Part shown: positions 20,567-32,769 of the stretch, one piece after another
Layout of the letters: each line of letters starts with the position of its first letter
Position numbering within the stretch: position 1 is the first letter of the stretch
Source: Siderastrea siderea
Taxonomy: Eukaryota > Cnidaria > Anthozoa > Scleractinia > Rhizangiidae
Direction of reading: 5' to 3'
DNA length: 64,000 nucleotides
Assembly: GCA_964030785.1 (NCBI GenBank)
Contig: OZ034970.1
Coordinates: forward strand, 34,264,443 to 34,328,442
Notes under the pieces: generated by a model
Database searches by the model: none
What the model saw: the letters and a program-made list of their open reading frames with translations, nothing else
Told to the model about the DNA's origin: nothing
Position numbers and translations under genes: made by a program

Positions 20567-23500
20567 TTACACTGGAGGGAATGTCTGGTGCAACTTTGAA
20601 ATTTCTTCTTGGATGGAGAACTTTACACTCTTCCTCAGAAATTTTAGATCGTTTTGTGAAAAGCTAGGTCTCCAAGATTCAAATGGTTTGTCTTGACTGT
20701 CTTTTAGAAACTCTGCAAAGCATTTCATGACATAGAGTCCACAGTCTTTGTCATTTGTTTGTCTCGGGACAACTGGATACTGAATCTCTTCAATAACTAG
20801 GGTTTTCTTCATTCCATGTGGCTGTCGTTTCTCCTTCGCAGCCCATTCATCTTGTAAATACCTCTTCACAGTCTTTTCGAGGGAGCCATGTGTGCCATTT
20901 AAAGAATCAAGAATCATGATAGATGTTGTTTTGTCATTTTTTATGATAACTAGAAGCCAGTGCAAGTCCTTGCATATCGGCATGAATAGATACCTCTTGT
21001 AAAATATGTCAATGTTTTTGGTCCACTTTCTAATGGCTTGAGGGTTGAATTGAATTAATTTTTTGTAGAAGCATGAATTGTAGATAAATGTTTGTTTCCT
21101 CATTATGTGATCGAGATGAGTCTCAGCAGTGAAGAGTAGAAAGAAATCCAGCAGGTCATCATTTACTTTTTTACCATGCTCGAGACAGCTGGCAAAAGTA
21201 TTGAATAAATCAATTCCACCCAAACTTGTGCGATAAGTCAAAAGTGACTTAATGGGTAGTATAAGACGTTCGTCACTGCTTACTGGCTTTCTTTCTCTGA
21301 CTTGCAATGTCATTGCTTCAAATGCAAGGTCATTTTGATTGATTACTCTCTCTGAAGTTGCATGCTCCACGAAACATCTAATATAATGAAGAAGGCTCAT
21401 GTAGTTAGGAAATTGCAAAACAACTGAACTGCCTTGGTCATCTATCATTCCAGCAGAGTCTCGGGCATGTGAATCGACAACATACCACATGCTATAGCTG
21501 TGAGCACAGGCTATAGTATATTCCAGAATCCGAAGCACAACTCCTACTGCCTTGCATTCTTGACAGTTTTCAAATATATTCTCTAATCCTGCCAATTCAT
21601 CTGCATGTATTACCTCCTTCTTATCGATTGTACCACCCGTTATATTTGTTTCAAAACAGAATTGGAATTCAAAGCACTGCACCTCTGAAGGTAGCTCATC
21701 CAGGGCTAACCTGGAGTCACTATGGACGGGTCTTCCTAGGTGGCACAACTGGAGGAAATGCAACGTGTCCCCGACAAACAAAACGTGATCAAGGTCCCGC
21801 CCCTTCCAGTTATCAATTGGTTTCACTGTGTTATATAGTAGCGCTGTTAGTGCTATCGCAGAGCACTGCTGGCCTGGATAATGAAAATCTTGATGCTGTG
21901 ACTGATGAAATGACCCACTGCAGACCATGGATGGTGCTACAATATCCTTGGTTCCCTGCACCTGTTGCGGCATACCCCAGTTTAATGGTGGTTTAGCTAT
22001 ACTTTCTTTTGTCAGACTTGATGAATACCTCGCTTTTGTAGCAGATCTTTCATTTGATGAAGTATTTTTGGGTGAGCTGGTCTCATCGTCACTGTCTGTT
22101 GATGTAACTTCAAAGGAATTGAAGGTTGAGAGGGACTGCCTAAATTTGTAACCATTTGACTTCCCCTTCTTTTTTTTACTTTTTAATACCCTGTCTCTTT
22201 TCCTAGTTATTTTAGTGCTTGATGAAGGTTTTGGCAATGGAAGACTTGTATCATTCCTGTGAACATTGATTTCACTGGCATCTTTTGTCTCTAACCCAAC
22301 ATCTTCCACAGGGTATTTCACTTTCTTTCCACCATTTGTTTGGAAACTTACATTTTTCCTCTTTTGCTGGCTTCTCTTTCTCGAATTATCTGAGAACTTG
22401 CTATTCTTTTCTTCAATGATATTTGACCATCTTCCTTTGCCCCTCTTGTTATCATGCTTCTGGACATCTGAACACTTGGCCTTTTTTAGTGGGCTCTCAG
22501 TTTCATCTTTTGTAGTATGCTTGCGAACTCTTCCTCTCCGAGAAACTGTTTGGAACTGTACAGGCTCTCGAAATGAAGAACTTGGCAGCCACATGTCTTC
22601 AGGACCATACCCCTTAAACCGGACCTTGTACTCTTCTGAGTGGTACTTTCTGTTCAAACGAACATCAAGAATTTTTTCCACTTCATAAAATTCATCATCA
22701 TTCTCTTCACTGGATTGAAGATCATCATCATGTAATGGAACAGGTTTTTCCAACCAATTTTTGAGATCCATTTGGCTGTCCTCAGATAAGACAGTTAGAC
22801 CATCTTCATTTTTATCAAGAGTTACTTCACAAATTATTCTTCTCACAGGCAACCACTTAGAAACAAAAACACTTGACATGAAGCCATATTGATTAGATGC
22901 AAGTTCCCTGTTCTTGTAAACTTGACCTCTTACAAAGCACTTTGATCTTGAACTTGTACTGACCAATTCTTTTCCCTCTTCAGATAAAATGGAAAGGATG
23001 TGAACAATGAAGAAAGTGTCCCCATTTGCATCTCTAAACTGTATGATATCATGAGTTGGGTCTATAGGTGTCATGGTTTTATGTAGATCGTTTGCTACCC
23101 AGTGACGTCGGCTTCTTTCCTTGGATATGAACTCTCTTGGAATAAGAAGTTTCAGAGCTTTGTTTATGTGTATCATTTCTCCATTTCTTTCGATGTACCA
23201 CTTTTGCTTTCCTTGACTGAGGTTTTTACTTGCTTTTTCTTTTAAATTCTCTTCCTCATCACTATCTCCATCACTGTTTGTTCCAAAATCAACATTCATT
23301 TCATTCAAATCAACTTCCTTATCATCTCTTCCACAGTCTGCAGTTGGCATTATAAATTCTTCTTCTCTTTCAACCAAGTCTTCCATTTCTACTTCTGTTT
23401 GTACTTTCTCTAACAAGTTGGCGTCAACGGAAACATCAAGCTTGTCATACGTACGAGGCTGATTCGAAACTACAATTATGCCTTTTGGCTTAGGAAATGT

Positions 23501-24876
23501 GTAGGGAAATTCCCATGAGCTGTTCTCCATTAAACACCTTTGGAATTCAGACGGCAAGTATTCCTGTACAAGTTCTTGAGCTGCTTTAATGCCCTCTTTA
23601 TGCATGTGTTGCTGTCTTTTCAAGAACTCCTCATAAGTGTTTGGGTACTGGTACGTGTTTGGTTTCATTTTTGAGGTACGGAAGTGAGAAAGTTTTCTGT
23701 TGCTTGTGGCTGGGATCTTGATGTGCTCATAAGGGGATAACTCTGACAGAGCTTCAGTAAGAAATGTCAGGTCTTTTGTTTTACTAATCATCTCTGCAAA
23801 TGTAGGAGCTGTGTCTAGAGACTGTAGTTGATTAGTCTTGCCCTGTAACTGTCCAATAATTCTTTCAGTAGCAATTGTTCCAGAGCGATGTAGAGAACAG
23901 GCCTTTGGTCCAAGATTTTTAAAGTGCAAGTACATTGCCAGACAGTGTAATGAACCGGCTGAGAAGAGCAATTCTGCTGTAGTGTACGCCCCATAGGTAA
24001 TAAAGTGACCACGCTTTTCTTTCAATTTTGCTGCATTAGCTTGAGAGTGCAGTTTCATTTTTTTTATTTCAAGGTATTTTTTCCAGAGTCTAAAAATCAT
24101 TATCCCAGTTGACAATGCTTTCTGGATTTCTTCAGGTGTTCCAAAATTGGGATCAAAAAATGGTTCAGTTAAATAGTAAACAGCAATCAAATAAAGGCAT
24201 GTTCCATCTGATCCCTTGACATGTTCATGGAGCATTTCTGCAACTTTAGATGTAAAAATTCTGTTTGCAGTGTCAGGTCGCTGGTCAAAGAAGCTTATCA
24301 AGAGGAGATCATTTGTAGAGAATGGGACACTCTGGCCTTTTTTCTGACATATGGACATAAGCTCTTGTAAGTGATTGATTGTTGCAACAATGCTCCCACG
24401 TTCATCCTTGAAGAAGGTCAGATCTCTAGTATCATATTTAAGCACACGGAGAAATGTCCGTCTCAAGTGGTCATAATCACCATAGGAAATACTAGGTAGC
24501 CGCCAAAAATATGGTGCTACAAATTTCTCATCAGGAATTCCTAATCCTAAATAGTAAATTCCCTGTGCTACAGTTGATTCTGTTGGTGTCATCAGCTGGA
24601 TAGAAGCAGAAAGTGAAAAACCAGCAGAGTCTGTTGAGTGACCAATAAGACTGACCTTCTTTTCTGCACAATCTTTCCTCACTTTTTGCCAGATTTTTAA
24701 TAGATGAGTTCCGCTGTATCCCTTCTTGGGTGTGGGCCACATCAGATAGACCAATGGTTGTGACTTTTCTCCAGTAAGGTTACACAAGTTATGAATTGCC
24801 ACTTTCGCTGCTAGTTTGCCTTTGTCAATTATTCCTTGTACTGTCCGTTGCAGCGCAGAGAAGTCATCTGTATCTC
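20567..24876 (-). CDS. Gene A last exon: DDE-like, chromodomain, C76-like and Ulp1 peptidase domains
   Basis: The acceptor TTTGTTTACAG/GA supplies two bases that complete the Gly codon begun in exon 26,719-26,830. Residues are counted from the open frame at 24,886. About 1-350: transposase-like, with LIGHSTDSAGF (D86), FFDQRPDTANRIF (D201) and TIATERIIGQLQG (E341) as candidate acidic residues. 500-560: acidic. 732-779: chromodomain, EFYEVEKILDVRL to YKVRFKGYGPEDMWLP, cage-like Tyr734, Phe757, Tyr760. 780-960: basic, Ser-rich, nuclear-localisation-like runs. 1003-1170: GQQCSAIALTALLY (C1008) and YVVDSHARDSAG (D1138, H1140), C76-like. 1255-1400: Ulp1/SENP fold with H1309 (KDLHWLLVII), D1327, Q1375 and C1382 (PRQTNDKDCGLYV), all four active-site residues present. 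Expected chemistry is cleavage of ubiquitin-like proteins from substrates. Stop TAA at 20,567. Transposase identity is the weakest call. Confidence 0.85.
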
Positions 24877-24887
24877 CTGTAAACAAA

Positions 24888-26718
24888 CAGAATTAAGATT
24901 TACAAAAAATAATAGAAATTTGGTCTAACATTAAATGATTCCAGAATTTGTAAAAAATACATTTGCAGCAATAGACTGATTCAAAATTCATACTTAAGTT
25001 AAACAGTAATTGTAAATTTCTTTTCAATTATTAGGTGTGAAAAGAAGGGTAAACTAAAGAATAATTTTGGGTTTTCAAATTTCTTCCGATTTTTGAGGAC
25101 ACTGTAATGTAAAACCAAATTACAAGGAATAAAGCTAGAAACCATTAATTTTCTATTTAACATCTTTAAAAGCTGTTTACATAAACACTGTTCAAAATTG
25201 TTTTCAAATAAAAGATAATGTTTAAGTTCATTAGAATCCGTCTTGAAAACCTGTCTTCCAGTTTCTGTCAAAGGTTTTCATTTTTTTAAAAACCAAGTTT
25301 AATTAACCATGTTTAGTTGGTGTGAAAGGGGCAGCACATGTACTTATACAGAAAACAAATGCATAAAAGAACAAGTGGATTAAGAACCTCCAGACTTTTA
25401 TATATGAACCTTACAATAAATATATGAAGAATTATTCAGGCTGACCTTGAAAAAAGTAGGTTCTTAAATGTGGGTGTTAACTGTATTTATTTTTATGTTG
25501 CTGCTTAGTGCATCTATGAAGGTTTTTTTGCTGGCTAATTCAAATTATTTTGACAGCTCGGACTGTTTCTACTGCCCAACCTCCATTTCCATGTTGCATT
25601 CAATGAGTACCTGATCTCTGGAGGGTCTTTTTAAGGAAATACTCGTTGTAACCAATGAAGCTGTGATTCCTTTTTTAACCCTAACTCACAGAGTGTGTTT
25701 AACATGTAATAAACTTCTCCACATAATTTTATACATTGTTCAGTAGACAGGAAAACTTAGCAGCCACAGGGTGAACATGTTGATTTCATCTTATTTACTG
25801 TACAAGGAAGTGTATAGCAGCTAGAAATGAGCAATACTAATCAGATCTTGGAAGTTTAAGGGCTAAGAGTCATTATTTAGACTGGTCATAAAGCACAGGG
25901 GGTGGGCTGCATGCTTGTAAAAGAGGGTGGGCTTAGGATAAGCCATGCATCATTTAAGAGGTGGGGCATGTAATAGTTTGTTTGTTTGTTTTTTTGTGGC
26001 ATCAAATGGTGTCTTTTGATAACATGCCAGCATAACTGCAAACTTGGGAATTTCGCTCTTTCCCTGAGCCCCCTATCCTCCAGAATTTCCAATTCCCTCC
26101 TTGGGTGGGTTATAGATATTTTCTGGAATTACACATTCACACATCTGTGGTTATTAATGAAACATAATAGATGCAAATCATTTTCTCAAAGTCATTTCAG
26201 GTATATCAAGAAATAGATCTCATGCAATGATAAACTGGGAAAATAAGACTTTGTATAATATTTTTCATCTAGAGTCAACTTTCCACTTTGAATGCTATTG
26301 TTCATCATGATCTTTACAAACATAGGACATAAAGTACAGGGAGAAGGGGCGGGGGGGGGGGCGGAGGCTGGGAAAAATTATCATTTTACGAAGTCTTGTT
26401 TTATGTGATCTTACTGTTATTTACTGGTGATGGGTCATTTCATTTTTTACAGACAAATATGGGTGTGCCAGGCATTATCATGCAAACATTTTAGGGTAGG
26501 TCACATAAAACTGGCCTTCATATTAATGAATATTTCCTGCTTACCACCCCCCCCCCAACCACCACCCTGCCCCACTCCCCTGTATTTTATAACCAGTCCC
26601 TTACAATCTTCTACTTTCTGGAATGTTAACTTTTATAATAACAGCACTGTTAGATTCATAATTGTAAGAAATGCATTTATTTACAAAAGAAATATGGTCA
26701 TAATTGGTCATTCCTTAC
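24888..26718 (-). other. Gene A intron
   Basis: Donor GTAAGG at 26,718, acceptor TTTACAG at 24,877. AT-rich with homopolymer runs (poly-G near 26,350). No inserted element recognised. Confidence 0.6.
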
Positions 26719-26830
26719 CCAGTTTGCTATTTTTTCTTGGAATTTGCATGACATCATTCTCCCATCTATCTATATCACCACTCCAAGAATTGCCGATCAG
26801 TGTCACCTCTCCTTTATCATCTTGAACGGC
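26719..26830 (-). CDS. Gene A internal exon (112 nt)
   Basis: Acceptor ATTTCTTCAG, donor CTGG/GTAAGG. It encodes VQDDKGEVTLIGNSWSGDID and ENDVMQIPRKNSKL, and its final G joins GA of the next exon to make Gly. The frame is open with no stop. I recognise no separate domain; it probably forms the first part of the transposase-like region completed in the next exon. The preceding exon must end in phase 0. Confidence 0.75.
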
Positions 26831-27469
26831 CTGAAGAAATCTGAGGGAAGTAATTTAAGTTAATACTAATTTAATAAATGCTGCAGTTTTTCTGGAGGCC
26901 TATTAAGCAGTGGAGTGTTCAATACTGTTTGAAGATTTTTTTCTTTTAACAATCAGTATCAGGAGATAGGGGCACAAGGCAGGACCAAAAACCACAAAAA
27001 ATGTAATTTAAAAGGGACAGTAAATCATATAAACAACACTAAGGCATCAATATCTGCTAGGTCTTGTACAGCCACAGTGCCACAGGTGCAAGCAAAAAAT
27101 TCACTACAAAACTCAAGGCCCCCATTCTTGGATTCCAACACAGTGGATTATAATTTGCTTAAAGGTTTGAGTCAGCTTTTGAAGCAATTAATTTTTACAC
27201 ACACTTTGTATGTTATTTCTGAGTGCATTAAAAAATGTACTCAACTATAACAAACTTGCTTGAATAATAAATTAGCCAGTTGGAATAAATGCCACCTTTT
27301 CACAGAAAGTATCACAAATAATCACCTGAAGAATTTTCATGTTTTGGAGTAAACAAAGCTGTTGCTATATTAACCTCTAATGACAGCATTTACTGTTTCT
27401 TTTTAAGCAAGTGAAAAAAAATATATAATCATTGACTGGACAAAATACACAAGGACTGCATTTCATGTA

Positions 27470-27655
27470 TTAAATTTTCTGTCCAATGCAATCTCCACAC
27501 CTCAATGCCCTTGCCTCATCACTGGCCTCTATCACAGGACCATCCAGATAAAGACACGCAGCTTGGTCCAACACATCTGAATTGTAACCTGGTTGCAAGG
27601 CTTCTTTCTTATTAAAGTTGTCACATGTTGTGCCACAAGGAAGACCAAACAAATC
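27470..27655 (-). CDS. Gene A internal exon, 3' limit uncertain
   Basis: The acceptor ACATTGCAG starts the exon in phase 0, matching the end of exon 28,251-29,771. The frame reads DLFGLPCGTTCDNFNKKEAL, DVLDQAACLYLDGP and EASDEARALRCGDCIG. It then reaches TAA at 27,470. No donor in the right phase is obvious before that stop: AG/GTGTGG after EARAL would give phase 2. Either an exon is missing between this one and 26,719-26,830, or the copy is damaged here. Confidence 0.6.
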   Translation of the reverse strand, partial: DLFGLPCGTTCDNFNKKEALQPGYNSDVLDQAACLYLDGPVIEASDEARALRCGDCIGQKI

Positions 27656-28250
27656 CTGCAATGTGTATTAATAACAATTAATACACAATTCATTAATGAA
27701 TTTATTATGATTCATTGTAATGATTCACCAAAACCCATATGGGAACAATGCAGAACTACATGAAATTAAGTGTTTATGGGAGATTTGATCTGAATGATCA
27801 AATCTAAATGGCATCCTGATATGAATATCAAATATTGTTTTTTGATTTCCATTTTCCTTCCCCGCATTTTTGCCGTTTAAAACGTAAAATTTTACTTCTG
27901 CTCATGTCAAAAACCGCGCAAAGGGAGACCTGGGGATAGTCATGTTTTGATGTCATTCCAGGAACGGAGTCGATGCCGAAACAAACTACAGTACGTGGGC
28001 CGCATTGCGGAGATCTAATACAGTCATTTTATTTTTCTTTTCTCCGCAACCGCCAAATTAAGCACAAAATTATGTGAAATCTGTCATATACACTTTAAGT
28101 TGCTTTTTACTCTGATGTGGCAAAGTCACAGGATGATACATGTAGCTTCAATCAAATAGAAACAATGACTATAATGAAACTAAATCCTGTGCAAGCAACC
28201 ATGCACTCATTCTCAGATATATTTTATTAACTTGAACAGAACAGACATAC

Positions 28251-29771
28251 CTTTGTTAACTTGTAGTTGCATTCTCCAAGCCTTATCTTGTGCATTTTCC
28301 CAATAGTTTTAATTAATGGGATGTAATGATGATTTACTGTCCCCTTAAGTTTGCCAACCAGATTTGTGAGTATTGCTATCTGTACAGGTCTTGTCACATC
28401 AATGTCTTGCTTGAACAAAGTGAGAAGGTCAACTATTAGTTTCTCCTGGTATCCATGCTTGCAGCTTTCATGTAGCATTTCCTCCCAGCCTTGGACACTT
28501 CTTTCTCTTTTCTTCAGTGCAGATACTGCTCTTGACACATTTTTGTTTTCAAGACTTAAGGAGTGGATAGTGGCTTTTACTTCAGTCTTCTTTGCATAGT
28601 CATGCCGAAATCCCCTTTTCCCCATCCTTGAGGCTGCAGTGTTCTTAAGTTTTCCTTCTGACCGCTTGTTGATTAAGTCAACGAGATAATGCTCTTGCTT
28701 GTGGCAGTTGTCACAGGTAAATGGATATTTGGGGTTTCCACTTGGTTTTCCAGTACATGGTGGATCAAGACTTTTTATGGTACCAGTTATCTTTTGTTTT
28801 ATTCCATTGTGAATGATTTCTCTGTTTAACAGTGAATACACTGCCCTGCCTGGCCTTGTTTCAGAAAGTCTTCCTGCTTCTTCAGGGTGCTTTGCTTTCC
28901 ACCCAGCCCATGATACACAATTTTCATGCCCCTTTTCTAAAAAACACTGGTACTTTCCCTTTTCTCTTTCTCTTTCAAACAACAATTTGCTTGAAACTCT
29001 GCGTATTGCCACATCCTCCTTGAAGCTCTCCACGACTTGTTTGTTTTGGTAAAACCCTAAGCACTGAGTCACTCTACTGTCACGTTCTCTGATTTTCAAG
29101 GCCTCAAAGATGGTTCTCTGCTTTGAAGCAGAAGGGTCTTCCTTTGGCAGAGAGAAGTCCTCCTTACTAGAACCAGTAAAGAATAGTGCAGCCATCTGGT
29201 GTACCTTTGTCTTTTGATGATCAGTAGCCTGTGCTACACCATCAAATTGGTGATGATCAACCTTAGACAGTTTATTGAACATACCTCGCTTAACACACAG
29301 TGCTTCATAGTGAGGACATATTGCACATTTTATAGAGACTCTTGTTCTGTTCCTTGGTGATTGACAACATACAGCAGTGAACTGGGGAATTACATCATTG
29401 ATAAAGGTGAAGCTTCTGAACTCATAGGCAGCAGTCTGGCAGACAACAATGGGTGGGAAGGCTACACTCAGAAAAGCTCTCACACAATTACTCAAGTGGC
29501 TGGTGCCATGTGTTGATTCCTGGTATATCTTTAATCTTTCTTCACTGCTTCTTTTTGATGATGGAAATGGGAACAACTCTTCAAGATAATCCTTAAAGCT
29601 AGACACACCAAGCTCCTCTGGCCCTATGTCTTTCACTGCCAAGTTGTTCCAACATCTTGAGTTCAAAAATGTTTTGTTACAATAGGATTCAAAAGAAGAA
29701 GGAACATAAATTGGTCCTTTGTTCTCGATAGGTTCTTCTATCCATGCATCCTCAGGCTGCTCAAACAACAT
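28251..29771 (-). CDS. Gene A Cys-rich exon
   Basis: A 1.5-kb open frame ends at AACAAAG/GTATGT. Recognisable elements are a Cys/His cluster VSIKCAICPHYEALCVK, a long basic/helical middle with REREKGKYQCFLEKGHENC, a second Cys pair in YPFTCDNCHKQEHYLVDL, and helical KERSVQGWEEMLHESCKHG. Two Cys-x2-Cys pairs suggest zinc-binding, perhaps DNA-binding, modules in front of the transposase-like region. I know no named family. The open frame starts with ATG at 29,771, which overlaps the end of the preceding exon by 11 bases in another frame. A single-base deletion in GATGTTGTTTGAG would explain this better than a true start. Confidence 0.75.
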
Positions 29772-30971
29772 CTGGTGAGTGGGTTTGTTCTTCTACTGTA
29801 GCTTCAGCTTGATCTTGTAAAGAATCCGGTGTCTGGATTTGGTCTTCAACTGCAGCTTCAGCTTGATCTTGTAAAGAAACTGGTGTCTGGATTTGGTCTT
29901 CTACTGCAGCTTCAGCTTGATCTTGTAAAGAATCCGGTGTCTGGATTTGGTCTTCTACTGCAGCTTCAGCTTGATCTTCTAAAGAAACCGGTGTCTGGAT
30001 TTGGTCTTCTACTGCAGCTTCAGCGTGATCTTGTAAAGAATCCGGTGTCTGGATTTGGTCTTCAACTACAGCTTCAGCTTGATCTTGTAAAGAAACCGGT
30101 GTCTGGATTTGGTCTTCAACTGCAGCTTCAGCTTGATCTTGTAAAGAATCTGGTGTCTGGATTTGGTCTTCTACTGCAGCTTCAGCTTGATCTTGTAAAG
30201 AAACCGGTGTCTGGATTTGGTCTTCTACTGCAGCTTCAGCTTGATCTTGTAAAGAATCCGGTGTCTGGATTTGGTCTTCTACTGCAGCTTCAGCTTGATC
30301 TTGTAAATAATCCGGTGTCTGGATTTGGTCTTCTTTTGCAGCTTCAGCTTGATCTTGTAAAGAATCCAGTGTCTGGATTTGGTCTTCTACTGCAGCTTCA
30401 GCTTGATCTTGTAAAGAATCCGGTGTCTGGATTTGGTCTTCTACTGCAGCTTCAGCTTGATCTTGTAAAGAATCCAGTGTCTGGATTTGGTCTTCCACTG
30501 CAGCTTCAGCTTGATCTTGTAAAGAATCCGGTGTCTGGATTTGGTCTTCAACTGCAGCTTCAGCTTGATCTTGTAAAGAATGCGGTGTCTGGATTTGGTC
30601 TTCTACTGCAGCTTGAGCTTGGCCTTGTTCCGGTTGATCCACTGGAAAATCAAGATCTGCTTGTGGGGTCTCTTCATCTGCTGGAGCCAACCTTCCTTGA
30701 GATCTTTGTATGATCCCTTTTATTTGTTTCTTGCCCCTGGTTAGCTTTACATTTTTGAATGAATGATGTTTACCAAATACATGACGGCCAAGGCATTCAA
30801 AGAGGGCCCTCTGGTTTAAGGTGCTCTTCTCAACATTAAAGTGGTTGGCTACTTTTTCGAAGAGTTCTGATTTAAGGATTCCATCACCCCTATCAAAAGA
30901 TACTTCATAGACACCATCAAGCCACTGAATTAACTCTTGGGGGCAAATGTCTTTAAAATCCTTTTTAGGGC
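29761..30971 (-). CDS. Gene A exon with 18-residue acidic tandem repeats
   Basis: The acceptor TTCTGTTTTTAG supplies GC, which completes the Gly codon left by exon 31,219-31,285. The first 115 residues look folded: DICPQELIQWLDGVYEVSFD, LFEKVANHFNVEKSTL and ECLGRHVFGKHHSFKN, then the basic VKLTRGKKQIKGIIQR. The overall pattern is like a winged-helix DNA-binding module, but this is only an impression. Then come sixteen 18-residue repeats of the form DQAEAAVEDQIQTPDSLQ, acidic and Gln-rich. The frame ends TGA at 29,761. The repeats read through without indels, so the array is maintained in frame. Confidence 0.8.
29797..30615. repeat. 54-bp coding tandem repeat (about 15-16 copies)
   Basis: The unit TCTTGTAAAGAATCCGGTGT...CAGCTTGA repeats every 54 bp, for example at 29,828 and 29,882. 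Copies differ mostly at one codon (Pro/Leu, Asp/Val, Asp/Tyr). The length is a multiple of three, so copy number can change without loss of frame. The opposite strand is also open, but only because of the repeat. Confidence 0.95.
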
Positions 30972-31218
30972 CTAAAAACAGAATAAGAGTTAGACTAAGA
31001 AGTGCCCTCATTCTAACCTGGGCTTTATTGCAATTCATAATTATCTGAACTAAAATGTCACAATAACGAGCATTACAATATGAGGAAGTAACCAATTTGG
31101 GAGTAAGGCTGTCCTGCACACAGCATACAGAGCATGATCAAAGATAAATTTAATGCATTTCTAACTAAAACAGGGATTTCATTCTTTCCAGAACAATTTT
31201 TTTGTTGCTTTTCATTAC

Positions 31219-31285
31219 CTCCTCCAGAAACAGGGCCTTCCACTAATGCCAGACATATGATTGAACACTTGAAATCAGCCAACTT
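31219..31285 (-). CDS. Gene A exon: C-terminal part of the ubiquitin-like domain
   Basis: A 67-nt exon (acceptor AAAAGATCAG, donor GGAG/GTAATG) encodes KLADFKCSIICLALVEGPVS followed by Gly-Gly and the first base of a third Gly. Read after exon 32,625-32,769, it lines up with the end of ubiquitin, where Asp-Tyr-x-Ile is followed by a beta strand and Gly-Gly. Phase is correct on both sides. The Gly-rich end falls exactly before the next exon, where a processing peptidase could cut. Confidence 0.75.
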
Positions 31286-31750
31286 CTGATCTTTTGTTAC
31301 CTTCAGACAAATTAAGAATCAAAAATAACTTGAGGAAACATATTTGGAGGGGGTTTAAATTCCCTTTTTATCCTCCATCCATATCAGGATTACAACTTGA
31401 TATACAAGGTAAGTAGCCCGTATATTAGTTAGAAAGGTTTGTAGTTGAAAAAATGCATACAAGTATATGGAAACTATGTTTAATGGGGATGAATGTGAAA
31501 GCTTAGTGCAATCTAGTCTTGAATTCAATCCTTTAAGACCTGATCTAAAAATGCATATTCTCATTACTGATCTCCACACATTTCTTATGGAACTATTAAG
31601 GAGAATTTGTCTAAATATCAAGACATCCTATCCTCAGTGATCACCTTTTTTTCTTAATTATCTCCATGAGACTTCATTCAATCCAAAACTGCTATCATAG
31701 GATAGTGCAAGTTCCCGTAAATCGGAGATAAATTTTTTGGCGATTTTTAA

Positions 31751-32267
31751 AGAGCCAGTGTCACCCAAAGTCCTTTGCACTCCAAGGTACATTTTTCATA
31801 ATATGAAAAATCCGCCATATGAAGTCTGATTTGTACCTTCTTCCTTTGCTGCCATTAATGTTCCGAAAGCACTGATGTGAATTTCGAGTTGAGATTGAGG
31901 TGTCGTCGTATCGATTTCGTTGCATATTTCCGAATTCTGTAGTGTTTTGGCATGTTGGATGGTTAGTAGCATTTAGGAAAGGTAAGGCGAAGGCCCGAGT
32001 CTTCCGGGCTCTGCCAAAGTTGTACGCCCGAAGGAGTCCGTGTATTGGTAGCAGACTGACGAAAAGAGTTGTTTTCTTCAGTAACATCTAGTGATGAAGA
32101 TATTTCTATTTTCAGAGGCTACTGCTGTACATATCAGCTTTTAGCTAGAAGGCCATTGTGGCATGGTACAGTTTGTGAAAAGTCCGGCAAACGTGCCAGC
32201 CAAATGCTAAAAGCTGTTTCATAACAGAAACACAAGCGTGCAAAGCACTTTGGGTGACACTGGCTCT
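31751..32267. mobile_element. TTAA-flanked MITE, copy 1 (517 bp)
   Basis: The termini AGAGCCAGTGTCACCCAAAG and complement are each flanked by TTAA (31,747-31,750 and 32,268-32,271). The same ends bound the 1.0-kb element at 36,930-37,931, and interior words such as GTCCGGCAAACG are shared. TTAA specificity is known for piggyBac and Kolobok transposases; AGAG-type ends fit Kolobok better. It lies in an intron of gene A. Confidence 0.9.
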
Positions 32268-32624
32268 TTAAAGTTAACGTAGAGAAAGAGGGGGGGGGAT
32301 TGGTGAATTTAGGAAAATTGAAAATTGTTAAGAATTAAAACTGAGTTAAACTTAAAATTTCAAGTCAATAATAATTATTAAAAGACGGACACCAAAACAC
32401 AAACAATTCCAGGTGCTCTTGCATGTGGGTGGACTGTCTGGGGGTGCGTACAAAAGTATTTCCTCTTTTATTTCTTTCTTAAATCTTATCCTATTTCCTC
32501 AAACTTCATGTAATATATATTGCCCCCTTAAGCAAGTTTAATTATTAAATTAAGACACTTTAAATGCCTGGTTCTGTTTAGTTAGATTTGTGTTATTGTG
32601 AATCCTTTAAGACATAAAACATAC

Positions 32625-32769
32625 CTGAGTATTGCCATAAAAAATCCTTTGATTCTGTATTGGTATTTGAGTAACATCTGCTAGCTTGTGCTTAAGCTCA
32701 TTTATGGTAGTTGTGAGTGGTACACTGACAATCAAGCTTCTATAGCCATGATACAGCAACACAGAGAGG
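32625..32769 (-). CDS. Gene A exon: ubiquitin-like domain core
   Basis: Acceptor TTATCTTTTTCAG, donor CTCAG/GTATGT; 145 nt, beginning with the third base of a codon. The peptide contains SLIVSVPLTTTINELKHKLA and DVTQIPIQNQRIFYGNTQ. This reproduces the ubiquitin pattern of a second beta strand, the helix whose sequence resembles tIxxLKxKIaxxtgIP, and Q-x-x-x-Y. The preceding exon supplies the first strand (YFMSVSLKM, then LSVLLYHGYR). In ubiquitin-family proteins this fold is either a tag or a docking module. Confidence 0.8.

Noticed and set aside
21628..22688. Plus-strand frames inside the gene A last exon
   Set aside because: Shadows of a 1436-codon minus-strand frame with complete catalytic motifs.
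29829..30713. 294-codon plus-strand open frame of QLQLDLVKNPVSGFGL-type repeats
   Set aside because: Antisense shadow of the 54-bp coding repeat. The minus strand has splice sites in phase and flanking folded sequence; the plus strand does not.
31073..31282. Independent small gene starting at 31,282
   Set aside because: It begins at a non-ATG codon, and its first 22 codons are an exon of gene A with donor at 31,218; the rest is intron.
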